8,664 nucleotides of DNA from NCBI GenBank assembly GCA_002438075.1, contig DJSQ01000187.1, positions 1-8,664 on the forward strand, given 5' to 3'. Of the stretch, positions 1 to 5,952 are shown piece after piece. The notes under the pieces are model-generated. The model saw only the letters and a list, made by a program, of their open reading frames with translations. It searched no databases and was not told where the DNA came from. This stretch comes from Clostridiales bacterium UBA6330. Its GTDB lineage: Bacteria > Bacillota > Clostridia > Oscillospirales > CAG-272. Both the position numbers and the translations under genes were made by a program. Numbering within the stretch: the first letter of the stretch is position 1; each line of letters begins with the position of its first letter.

Positions 1-24
1 CTGCGCCTCCAAGGTCTTCTTTCC

Positions 25-669
25 CTACTCCAAATGCAATGCGTCGGCGGTCAGGAAAGCGTGCGCGCCGAGACGGGAGTCCGTCGGGATTAAACGCTTC
101 GCACCGCAACCCCGACAGGTAACCAGAATCCCGTCCTGCGTCACCTCCGCGTCGTAGTGACGAGCCGCAGAATCGCGCGGACAGCGACAGTAAATCTTGC
201 CCTCCGCATCCATGTCGTTGATTACAAACATGATAATGTCCTGTATCTGCGGGTCGGAGAGCGCCTCCTCGTCATCGTGGAAACGGTCAAAATTTTCCAT
301 CCCGCTCTTTTCCATCAGGTCCATCAATTCCAGCTCGGTCCGCGCCAGTTCTGCCTTGACGTGGTTCACTTCCCCCGTCAGCGCAATGTTGAAGCCCGTG
401 TAAGGGCAGGGGAGACAGAATAGGTCCTTGTCAAAGAAGAGCGCGGGCGTTACCGTGAAGCGGTGGGGCGTGGGGCAGAACATACAGGGGACCGTCAGGT
501 CGAATTTCCCGTCGCGGCGGCTCGTTACCGTCATTTCGCTCTTGCCGCAGTCGCACTTGAGCTTGATCATGTCGGCGTTCAGAGAGAATAGCCCAACGGC
601 GGAAAGAACCCCCCCGCCACAGTGCGGGCAACGGTAGGCAACGGTCGTTTGCTTCGCATTCAGTATCAT
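25..669 (-). CDS. CpXC-type zinc-ribbon protein, function unknown
   Basis: Encodes about 214 aa, probably cytoplasmic, with no signal peptide or membrane segment. With the start chosen here, cysteine pairs lie at residues 14/17 (CPHC), 39/41 (CDC), 62/65 (CMFC), 85/88 (CLPC), 161/163 (CRC) and 185/188 (CRGC), so several metal-binding ribbons are likely. The N-terminal half (TTVAYRCPHCGGG, then KLKCDCG, then VPCMFC and LPCPYTG) resembles the CpXC family of Clostridia, whose biochemical role I do not know. A middle stretch rich in Glu, Asp and Leu (about residues 105-155) is probably helical. The frame is open upstream to 765, but that extension would translate the terminator hairpin at 720-756. 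The Met at 667-669 is preceded by AGGAG (681-685) at 11 nt and gives the family-like N-terminus MILNAKQTTVAYRC. It is the last gene of the minus-strand run. Product class is fairly sure; exact start is moderately sure. Confidence 0.8.
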   Translation of the reverse strand: MILNAKQTTVAYRCPHCGGGVLSAVGLFSLNADMIKLKCDCGKSEMTVTSRRDGKFDLTVPCMFCPTPHRFTVTPALFFDKDLFCLPCPYTGFNIALTGEVNHVKAELARTELELMDLMEKSGMENFDRFHDDEEALSDPQIQDIIMFVINDMDAEGKIYCRCPRDSAARHYDAEVTQDGILVTCRGCGAKRLIPTDSRLGAHAFLTADALHLE

Positions 670-703
670 GTCATCCCATGCTCCTGTCTGATTATTCATT
701 TTC

Positions 704-709
704 AGTATA
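704..709 (-). promoter_or_regulatory. possible -10 box for the zinc-ribbon gene
   Basis: On the minus strand this reads TATACT, one mismatch from the consensus TATAAT. It lies just after the upstream terminator and about 35 nt before the preferred ATG. A transcript would begin near 697, giving a short leader that contains the AGGAG ribosome binding site. No good -35 box is visible at the normal spacing, so this is weak. Confidence 0.3.
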
Positions 710-719
710 TTCTTATCTT

Positions 720-756
720 CACAAAATGGCACGGAACAGCTCCGTGCCATTTTGTG
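720..756 (-). terminator. intrinsic terminator after the 743-aa membrane protein gene
   Basis: A perfect inverted repeat with 16-bp arms (720-735 and 741-756) and a 5-nt loop. It starts 16 nt past the stop codon of the gene at 772-3003. On the minus strand the descending arm contains CCATTTTGTG, giving a U run inside the lower stem; because the stem is symmetric, the hairpin may work in either direction. It separates the membrane protein gene from the zinc-ribbon gene, so they are probably separate transcription units or coupled only by read-through. Confidence 0.85.
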
Positions 757-771
757 TTGTGCCAAAGCTTA

Positions 772-3003
772 TCAGCTTTCTGCGTCGGTCTCCGTCTCGG
801 TGATCTTCTCAATCAGATCGTAGTTCAGGTCGTAGCCCTTTCTGCACTCCTCCAGCCAGTTGTCGCGCTGCTCGGAAATGCAACCCGAGAACGCAGTCGC
901 TCTCCAGCATTCGGTCTGCTCAATCAGAACCGCGAGATAGGTCACGTCAATCTCGGAGGTCGAGGTGGAGGAAGAGCTGCTCTCCTTCTCCTTGCCCGAA
1001 ACAATTGCCATCGTGCTACTCGAGCGGCTGTCATCAAACAGCCAGTCCGAAAGCGCGGTCATGGACGAAAGGTCGGAGGACTCAAAGCCGTAATCCACGG
1101 TCGCACCCAGCTCCTGCAACGCGCGCCACAGCTCAATACCCGTCAGCTGTGCACCGTCCTTGTAGAGCTTCTGCATCGCTTCCTCTGCCGACTTCTTGCG
1201 GGTCTCCTCGTCACCCGTGAACTTCAGGTAACCGCCCCAGATTGCCGTGTCATCGTCCAGCGTCATCGCATCCACGACAACGTAGAAGGTGTAGGTCGTC
1301 TTACTGCTGCTGCCGGAGCCTTCGGTGCTGCTCGTGGTTTCGGTCTTTTCGATGACCTTCGTGTCACCGGTTGCCGCAGGGTCCGCCTTGTTGTCGCCCT
1401 CCTCGGTGCCGAACAGCCATTGCAGGTATTCGTCACGCTCGTCCTTGTCGTCCTTGATTTTCTCCGCCTGATACTTGTCGGTCTTTACGGTCAGAGCCGT
1501 GCTGACCTCGGCGTTCATGTCACCCACAATCGCGGCAGCCGCGGTGAGCAGCTCCTTCTTGGCTTCGTCCTTCTCATCCTCCGAGGGCTTGTCACCGGAC
1601 TTGTAAACCTCTTCGCCCTCTACCAGCTCCAGCTTCACCAGAACCGACTGAATCAGATTCTTCTTGAAGTCATTGTCGCCGCTGTAGCCATCGGGCGCGT
1701 CGGTCAGGTCGCACTTCTTGAGCGCGTAGGTGTAATAATCCTTGCTGTCCTTCGTTTCCTTCGAGATGAACACCGCCACATAAATGCCGTCCTCGGCAAC
1801 CGCGATTGTGTCGTAGTTGTTCGCTTCTCTGGAGGAATCGGTAATCCACGACTTCACCTTTTCCACGCTGATGTCCTCGGCAAGCTTGCTTTCATAGTAG
1901 TCCAGACCGTAGCCCTTGAGGTCCGCCTCGGTGAACTTGCCGCCGTCCTTGATTTTGTTGTAAAGCTCGGTGGCTTCTGCGTTTGCACCCGTTGCGTGCT
2001 TGTTGAAGAGCGCGGGGTAGACCTTCTCCGCAACCGCGGTTGCGATGGTCTTTTTGATTTCCTTGATCTTCTCGTCCTCGGTGTCTGCCGTGATGTTCTT
2101 CAGCGCCTCAATCAGCTCGGCATCCTCGGTCACGTATTGCAGATAGTCGGTGGAGAAGAAGTCTGCCTTGTTGTTGTCGCGGTATTTCTCCAGCGCCTCG
2201 GCGGTCATCACGCCGTTCTCGATGAGGGAGGCTTCAATCCGCTCGCTCTTCTCGGTCAGCGCCTTGTTGTAGAGTGCGGCAATCACAGCCGCATCCATGA
2301 CATCCTGCTTCGTAATCCCGGGGCTGACGTACTTCTTCAGGAACTCGTTGACCGAGGAGCAGGTATCCTTGCGGTAGTCCTTCTGCGTGTAGGCAACCTT
2401 GCTGTCACCGCTACCCTTGCTGCCGGACTGGAGGTTTGCCAGCGCGGTCTGCTCCGCAATGCTTACCCATGTGTTGAGCGCGGTGAGCGCATTGTCTTTG
2501 GCTTCTTTGATTTCCTCGCGGGTCAGCGTCACATCCAGCGTGTCCGCAATGTCGCAGACCGCCACATAGCCCGTCAGCGAATCCTTGCTCTGGTTCAGCG
2601 CCTTGACAACCGCATCCTCGGTTGCAAAGGTGCTGCGGTTGTTGGAAAGAAAGTTTCCGTAGTAGCTTGACGCATTGGAGGAATTGATGATGCCCCACTG
2701 CGTATAGAGATTGATCATATAGTTGATTTGCGATTCCCAAAGCAGGTAGGTGGCGCTTGCTTTGGTCAGGTTGTAGTCACCAGTGGTGCTCTTGACCAGC
2801 GGTGTCCGCGAGCGGAACACGCCGTTGCTCCAAAGCGCACTCACAACGATGCCGCAGACGATCAGGACCGCCAGTGCACACGCGATGGTGACCTTGAGCG
2901 TCTTGCTCATCGGCTTGCGCGCCTTTTTGACCTTAGCGGACGTTTTCTTCGGTTCGGTTACCGCTTCGGCGCGGTCCAGTCTGTTTCTGTTTCCTTTTCC
3001 CAT
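772..3003 (-). CDS. membrane-anchored SurA/parvulin-like extracytoplasmic protein
   Basis: 743 aa. The first 35 residues are rich in Lys and Arg (cytoplasmic), followed by one membrane segment at about 37-58 and a long acidic, Lys-, Ser- and Thr-rich outer part. The layout matches SurA/PrsA-like foldase relatives of Clostridia: a helical N-terminal region (about 75-330) followed by degenerate parvulin-like segments. Three such segments can be seen, beginning at W386, W529 and W654, each running from a W-(I/L)-(T/F) motif to a hydrophobic strand (IYVAVFISK, YTFYVVVDAM, VTYLAVLIEQ). The second and third are interrupted by Ser/Thr-rich linkers (about 556-570 and 668-683). I see no clear intact parvulin active site, so a chaperone or scaffold role outside the membrane is inference. 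There is no lipobox. The start is firm: AAGGAG lies 8 nt upstream of ATG 3001-3003. The gene lies 85 bp downstream of RNase J with its own promoter. Confidence 0.75.
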   Translation of the reverse strand: MGKGNRNRLDRAEAVTEPKKTSAKVKKARKPMSKTLKVTIACALAVLIVCGIVVSALWSNGVFRSRTPLVKSTTGDYNLTKASATYLLWESQINYMINLYTQWGIINSSNASSYYGNFLSNNRSTFATEDAVVKALNQSKDSLTGYVAVCDIADTLDVTLTREEIKEAKDNALTALNTWVSIAEQTALANLQSGSKGSGDSKVAYTQKDYRKDTCSSVNEFLKKYVSPGITKQDVMDAAVIAALYNKALTEKSERIEASLIENGVMTAEALEKYRDNNKADFFSTDYLQYVTEDAELIEALKNITADTEDEKIKEIKKTIATAVAEKVYPALFNKHATGANAEATELYNKIKDGGKFTEADLKGYGLDYYESKLAEDISVEKVKSWITDSSREANNYDTIAVAEDGIYVAVFISKETKDSKDYYTYALKKCDLTDAPDGYSGDNDFKKNLIQSVLVKLELVEGEEVYKSGDKPSEDEKDEAKKELLTAAAAIVGDMNAEVSTALTVKTDKYQAEKIKDDKDERDEYLQWLFGTEEGDNKADPAATGDTKVIEKTETTSSTEGSGSSSKTTYTFYVVVDAMTLDDDTAIWGGYLKFTGDEETRKKSAEEAMQKLYKDGAQLTGIELWRALQELGATVDYGFESSDLSSMTALSDWLFDDSRSSSTMAIVSGKEKESSSSSTSTSEIDVTYLAVLIEQTECWRATAFSGCISEQRDNWLEECRKGYDLNYDLIEKITETETDAES

Positions 3004-3039
3004 GATGGATTCTCCTTTTTTAGAGTTTATATTACCGCT

Positions 3040-3061
3040 ATTATACCTTCACCGTGTGAAG
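3040..3061 (-). promoter_or_regulatory. promoter of the membrane protein gene with an overlapping inverted repeat
   Basis: A perfect minus-strand -10 box, TATAAT (3040-3045), lies 37 bp upstream of the ATG. Directly upstream, within the -35/-10 spacer, is a perfect inverted repeat CTTCAC-CGT-GTGAAG (plus-strand view, 3047-3061). It has no following U run, so it does not look like the terminator of RNase J; its position fits a repressor operator. No good -35 box is visible at 16-18 bp (closest acgctt), which fits a promoter needing help or an extended contact. The -10 is confident; the operator role is inference. Confidence 0.55.
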
Positions 3062-3088
3062 AAAGCGTGTAAATCATATGAAAATGGG

Positions 3089-4786
3089 TCAAACATTCAT
3101 GATAACCGGCAAAATCATCGGTTTTCTCTTGGTCTTGTTGTAGAGGAAGCGGGTCAGGTCATCCTTCACGCGCTTTTTCAGCAGCATCCGATCGGAGTTT
3201 TCCCAATCGTCCAGCGCGTCGGTCACAGCCTCCAGCGCAATCTGCTTGGCTTCCTCCATCAGCTCCTCGGATTCCCGCACATACACAAAGCCGCGCGACA
3301 CGATGTCGGGTCCCGAAATCAGCTGGCGGTTGTAGAAGTCAACGGTTGCAACCACCACAATCAAGCCGTCCTGTGCGAGGTGTCTGCGGTCGCGGAGCAC
3401 GATGTTTCCGACATCGCCCACGCCGTAGCCGTCAACCAGCACGCGCCCCGAGGGGACCGTGCCCGCCCAGTGCGGACCGTTCGCGTCAATCTCCAGTACC
3501 TTGCCGATTTCCGAGAGGAAAATGTTGCGGTCGCTCATGCCCATGTAGCGGGCAAGGTCGCGGTTTGCCACAAGGTGGCGCGCCTCGCCGTGAATCGGCA
3601 TGAAATACTTCGGCTTGGTCAGCGCCTGCATCAGCTTCAGCTCCTCCTGGCAGGCGTGTCCCGAAACGTGGACCTCCACCACCGCGTCGTGCAGAACCTC
3701 CACCTCTTTGGCGGAGAGCTCGTTGATGATGCGTCCCACGTCCTTTTCGTTCCCGGGGATTGCGCTGGCGGAGAGGACCACCAGATCGTTGGAATCGAGC
3801 GAGACCTGTGCGTGGTCGGAGAACGCCATGCGGTAAAGCGCCGACATGGATTCGCCCTGACTGCCCGTTGTGATGAGGGTCAGTTCGCTTGGCTTGTACC
3901 GTTTGATTTCATTGATATCGACCAGCACGCCCGCGGGGACCTTCATGTACCCCAATTCGATGGCGGCGCTGACGATGTTCAGCATACTGCGCCCCGTAAT
4001 CGCAACCTTGCGCTTGTGCCGCGCACTGGTGTCGATAATTTGCTGGACGCGGTGCACATTGGACGAGAATGTGGCAATGATAATGCGTTTCTTTTCGTGC
4101 GTTGAGAAAATATATTCGAGCGATGCGCCGACCTTCTTTTCCGACGGCGTGTGCCCCGGGCGCTCCGCGTTGGTGGATTCGCACATCAGCATCAGAACGC
4201 CCTCACGCCCCAATTCGCCGAGGCGCACGATGTCCATCATGTCGCCGTCAATCGGGGTGGTGTCGAGCTTGAAGTCGCCCGTGTGAATCAGTGTTCCGAG
4301 CGGCGTGTGCAGCGCAATCGCGCAGGCGTCGGCAATGGAGTGGTTCACATGAATGAACTCCGCCTCAATCGCGCCGAGGCGGACCCGCGAGCCCGCCTTG
4401 ACCGTCCGCAGGTCGGGCTTCCACGGCAGGGTGTGCTCCTCCAATTTGTTTTTGATGATTCCGAGCGTCAGCGGTGTTCCGTAGACGGGCGGGTTGATGG
4501 TTCGCAGGACGTAGGGGACCGCGCCGATGTGGTCCTCGTGTCCGTGTGTCAGCAGGATACCGCGGATGCGGTCCTTGTTTGCTTCGAGATAGGTGATGTC
4601 GGGGATGACCAAATCAATGCCCGGCATATCGTCGTCGGGAAATCCGAGTCCGCAGTCGATGACCACCATGTCATTGTCGTATTCCACAACGGTCATGTTC
4701 TTGCCGATTTCCCCAAGCCCGCCGAGCGGAATGATCCGAATCTTTCCCGACGGCTTGTCTTTGTCTTTTCTGGGTCTTCTTGCCAT
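3089..4786 (-). CDS. rnjA: ribonuclease J
   Basis: 565-aa metallo-beta-lactamase/beta-CASP RNase, the main 5'-3' exonuclease and endonuclease for mRNA decay and rRNA/sRNA maturation in Firmicutes; cytoplasmic and zinc-dependent. Visible motifs: HGHEDH at 81-86 (metal site), VNHS at 148-151, HTGDFKLD at 168-175, the beta-CASP region including TTGSQGE (306-312), HVSGHA at 373-378 and PIHGEARH at 397-404, followed by the C-terminal domain to 565. Length is normal for RNase J1. The frame is open to 4819, but the Met at 4784-4786 (MARRPRK) is chosen because AAAGGA lies 6 nt upstream. All catalytic residues appear present. It is transcribed from a strong promoter at 5018-5046 through a leader of about 225 nt. 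The J1-type name is by similarity; a second paralogue elsewhere in the genome cannot be excluded. Confidence 0.96.
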   Translation of the reverse strand: MARRPRKDKDKPSGKIRIIPLGGLGEIGKNMTVVEYDNDMVVIDCGLGFPDDDMPGIDLVIPDITYLEANKDRIRGILLTHGHEDHIGAVPYVLRTINPPVYGTPLTLGIIKNKLEEHTLPWKPDLRTVKAGSRVRLGAIEAEFIHVNHSIADACAIALHTPLGTLIHTGDFKLDTTPIDGDMMDIVRLGELGREGVLMLMCESTNAERPGHTPSEKKVGASLEYIFSTHEKKRIIIATFSSNVHRVQQIIDTSARHKRKVAITGRSMLNIVSAAIELGYMKVPAGVLVDINEIKRYKPSELTLITTGSQGESMSALYRMAFSDHAQVSLDSNDLVVLSASAIPGNEKDVGRIINELSAKEVEVLHDAVVEVHVSGHACQEELKLMQALTKPKYFMPIHGEARHLVANRDLARYMGMSDRNIFLSEIGKVLEIDANGPHWAGTVPSGRVLVDGYGVGDVGNIVLRDRRHLAQDGLIVVVATVDFYNRQLISGPDIVSRGFVYVRESEELMEEAKQIALEAVTDALDDWENSDRMLLKKRVKDDLTRFLYNKTKRKPMILPVIMNV

Positions 4787-5011
4787 TCTGTTTCCTTTCT
4801 TTATTCTGTTGCTTTGCATAGGGAAACACCGTACGACCCGCCTCGGTGCATCGGCACCGCTCGGATGGCACGGTATTCCACATGGCAGTCTCCCGCAGAC
4901 AGCTGACCACGCACTTCGCTTCTGACGGGAGCTTTCGTACTCTATGAGGTTCGCAAAACGGGAAAATCGCGCGCTCGTCCCGCGCGTTTCCGGTAAACGG
5001 TCACATATCGT
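4787..5011 (-). promoter_or_regulatory. long structured 5' leader of RNase J (candidate cis-regulatory RNA)
   Basis: No convincing gene lies between the RNase J promoter and its ATG. Folded by hand on the minus strand, the leader has: a 5-bp hairpin CGTTT/AAACG (4999-4985); a GC hairpin CGCGCG/CGCGCG with a 7-nt loop (4986-4968) followed by T-rich sequence; a closing helix GTACGA (4940-4935) with TCGTAC (4836-4831); inside it a long bulged helix CTCCCG/CGGGAG (4931-4926 with 4895-4890) extended by CAGA/TCTG and AGC/GCT; and a hairpin CGGTGC-CGAT-GCACCG (4859-4844). Between the two inner helices about 28 nt (4888-4861) are largely unpaired. The segment GTGTTTCC just after the closing helix can pair either with the leader 5' end or with the Shine-Dalgarno sequence. 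It matches no riboswitch, T-box or ribosomal leader that I recognise. Structure is predicted by eye; regulation is inference. Confidence 0.5.
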
Positions 5012-5017
5012 CCCTTT

Positions 5018-5046
5018 ATTATACTCCGTTTTCGGGAAAAAGTCAA
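5018..5046 (-). promoter_or_regulatory. sigma-A promoter of RNase J
   Basis: On the minus strand: -35 TTGACT (5041-5046), 17-bp spacer, -10 TATAAT (5018-5023). This is close to full consensus and implies a start near 5011. It begins 35 bp downstream of the stop codon of the tail-anchored protein gene, so RNase J can be transcribed independently of it. An imperfect inverted repeat GGAAAA/TTTTCC surrounds the -35 box. Confidence 0.9.
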
Positions 5047-5080
5047 GGGGTTTTCCGATTTTCTCTCCCCGCGCGCAAAA

Positions 5081-5347
5081 TTACAGCAGAAAATGCACCG
5101 CAATTCCGACCGCGACCCCCACCAGAAAGGCGAAAAGTACCCAAAGTGCCTCCCGTCTCCGCCGCGCGGAGCGCCGCCCGCTCCCGCCGCCGCTCTCGTG
5201 GAGAATGCGGTTCGCCTCCGAGAGAATATCGGGGCGTTCCTGCTTTTCGGGGCGGATGTCCCTGCGCAGGACAAAATACGCCTCGTCAAAATACGGGCTG
5301 TTTCCCGTCCGCACCACAATCATCTGCTTCTGTGCACCCTTTATCAT
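5081..5347 (-). CDS. small tail-anchored membrane protein, function unknown
   Basis: 88 aa. The soluble N-terminal part (MIKGAQKQMIVVRTG, then SPYFDEAYFVLRRD at 17-30 and SEANRILHES at 43-52) looks like a conserved cytoplasmic module that I associate with uncharacterised Clostridia proteins. It is followed by a Gly/Ser/Arg-rich basic linker (about 53-66) and one C-terminal membrane helix (68-88) that ends at the stop codon. Such a layout gives an N-in tail-anchored protein. The frame stays open to 5653, but everything upstream of ATG 5345-5347 covers the abrB-like promoter and start on the other strand and is not protein-like. The start chosen has GAGAGGG 7 nt upstream. No clear terminator separates it from RNase J, so read-through is possible. 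The function is not recognised. Confidence 0.75.
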   Translation of the reverse strand: MIKGAQKQMIVVRTGNSPYFDEAYFVLRRDIRPEKQERPDILSEANRILHESGGGSGRRSARRRREALWVLFAFLVGVAVGIAVHFLL

Positions 5348-5493
5348 CTTGCATCCCTCTCTTTCGCAGGAGTATTTGCCCGAGCCCGCGCGCTTCAAAC
5401 AGCCCGAATCGGTTTCATATGTGAACAAAAATCCGCAAATAAGAAAAACATATATATTTTTTGCAAATATTCCAGAATTCGCCAAAAATGTAC
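5348..5493. promoter_or_regulatory. AT-rich divergent intergenic region
   Basis: This stretch lies between the tail-anchored protein gene (minus) and the abrB-like promoter (plus). It is strikingly AT-rich at 5420-5490 compared with the GC-rich genes around it. It contains the near-palindrome TTCA-TATG-TGAA (5414-5425). No coding potential is evident. A minus-strand promoter must lie here but I could not pick a convincing pair of boxes. AbrB-family proteins commonly bind AT-rich promoter DNA, so autoregulation is a reasonable inference. Confidence 0.45.
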
Positions 5494-5522
5494 TTGACAA
5501 ACAGGGAAATAAAGGGTATAAT
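5494..5522 (+). promoter_or_regulatory. consensus sigma-A promoter of the abrB-like gene
   Basis: TTGACA (5494-5499), a 17-bp spacer and TATAAT (5517-5522): a full-consensus promoter. The predicted start is near 5529, leaving a leader of about 48 nt that holds a small imperfect hairpin (GGG/CCC around 5532-5542) and the strong ribosome binding site AAGGAG at 5562-5567. Confidence 0.93.
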
Positions 5523-5576
5523 GGTGGTGTCGGGGGAAACCCTGCCGAAAAAACAAATATTAAGGAGAGGAATGCT

Positions 5577-5822
5577 ATGAAATCAACAGGAATGGTGAGA
5601 AAGGTTGACGAACTCGGGAGAATCGTGCTTCCCGCAGAAATCAGACAGAACATGGATATTGAGACCCGCGACTCGTTGGAAATTTATACCGACGGGGACC
5701 GCATCATTCTGCAAAAGTACCATCCTGCGTGCATTTTCTGCACCAATGCCGACAACTTGGTTTACTTCAACCAGAAGCGCATTTGCCCCGAGTGCTTGGC
5801 GAAGCTCAAAGCGCTTGACTGA
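5577..5822 (+). CDS. AbrB/SpoVT-family transcription regulator with C-terminal zinc knuckle
   Basis: 81 aa. Residues 1-47 form the swapped-hairpin AbrB DNA-binding domain (STGMVRKVDELGRIVLPAEI at 3-22, then the DSLEIYTDGDRIILQKY segment). Residues 48-81 carry CIFC (52-55) and CPEC (70-73), a CxxC-x14-CxxC pattern that fits a small metal-binding knuckle, common in Clostridia AbrB homologues. Members act as dimeric or tetrameric transition-state regulators that repress stationary-phase and sporulation genes; the targets here are unknown. Start: ATG 5577-5579 with AAGGAG 9 nt upstream. The frame is open far upstream to 4944, but that extension crosses the promoter and is rejected. Convergent with birA; a strong hairpin lies downstream. 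It differs from B. subtilis AbrB in having cysteines in place of the usual C-terminal multimerisation region. Confidence 0.92.
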   Translation: MKSTGMVRKVDELGRIVLPAEIRQNMDIETRDSLEIYTDGDRIILQKYHPACIFCTNADNLVYFNQKRICPECLAKLKALD

Positions 5823-5886
5823 CATCAGGTCTTTATTTCTTTCTGCTACATTGTTAATAATTTATCAAAAACCACACCATAAGTAA

Positions 5887-5941
5887 CAAACAGGACCGCG
5901 GAGGTCGAGGGGAGACCCCGCGACCTTCGCGGTCCTGTTTG
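5887..5941. terminator. bidirectional terminator between abrB-like gene and birA
   Basis: A very long hairpin: 21-bp arms (5887-5907 and 5921-5941, one G-U wobble on one strand), then a one-base mismatch and a further 4-bp GGGG/CCCC stem closed by the loop AGA. The outer stem starts with CAAACAGG and ends with CCTGTTTG, so each strand ends the hairpin in T-rich sequence. It lies 64 bp after the abrB-like stop and 11 bp after the birA stop, in the right place to end both convergent transcripts. Confidence 0.9.
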
Positions 5942-5952
5942 CTTGTTATCCG

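Noticed and set aside
1..24. Sequence downstream of the zinc-ribbon gene
   Set aside because: Too short to show a terminator or another gene.
622..2670. 682-codon open frame on the plus strand, antisense to the SurA-like gene
   Set aside because: Low-complexity Val/Leu/Arg/His-rich translation without recognisable domains, exactly antisense to a gene with a clear start, RBS, promoter and terminator; a codon-bias shadow.
2783..4105. 440-codon plus-strand open frame antisense to RNase J
   Set aside because: Mirror of the RNase J coding frame; no RBS or domain, and it runs across the 3004-3088 promoter region.
4865..4873. Shared 9-mer ATGGCACGG between the RNase J leader and the terminator at 726-734
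   Set aside because: Many 9-mer matches are expected by chance in 8.6 kb; no flanking similarity.
4801..5010. Possible known riboswitch, T-box, SRP, 6S or RNase P RNA in the RNase J leader
   Set aside because: None of the core motifs I know for these (for example the T-box AGGGTGG element) could be found on either strand.
4944..5576. N-terminal extension of the AbrB-like gene to 292 aa
   Set aside because: Crosses the consensus promoter and the tail-anchored gene; the short form has an ideal RBS and the exact family N-terminus.
5348..5653. N-terminal extension of the tail-anchored protein to 190 aa
   Set aside because: Overlaps the abrB-like start and promoter in antisense; the family-like sequence begins at Met 5347.
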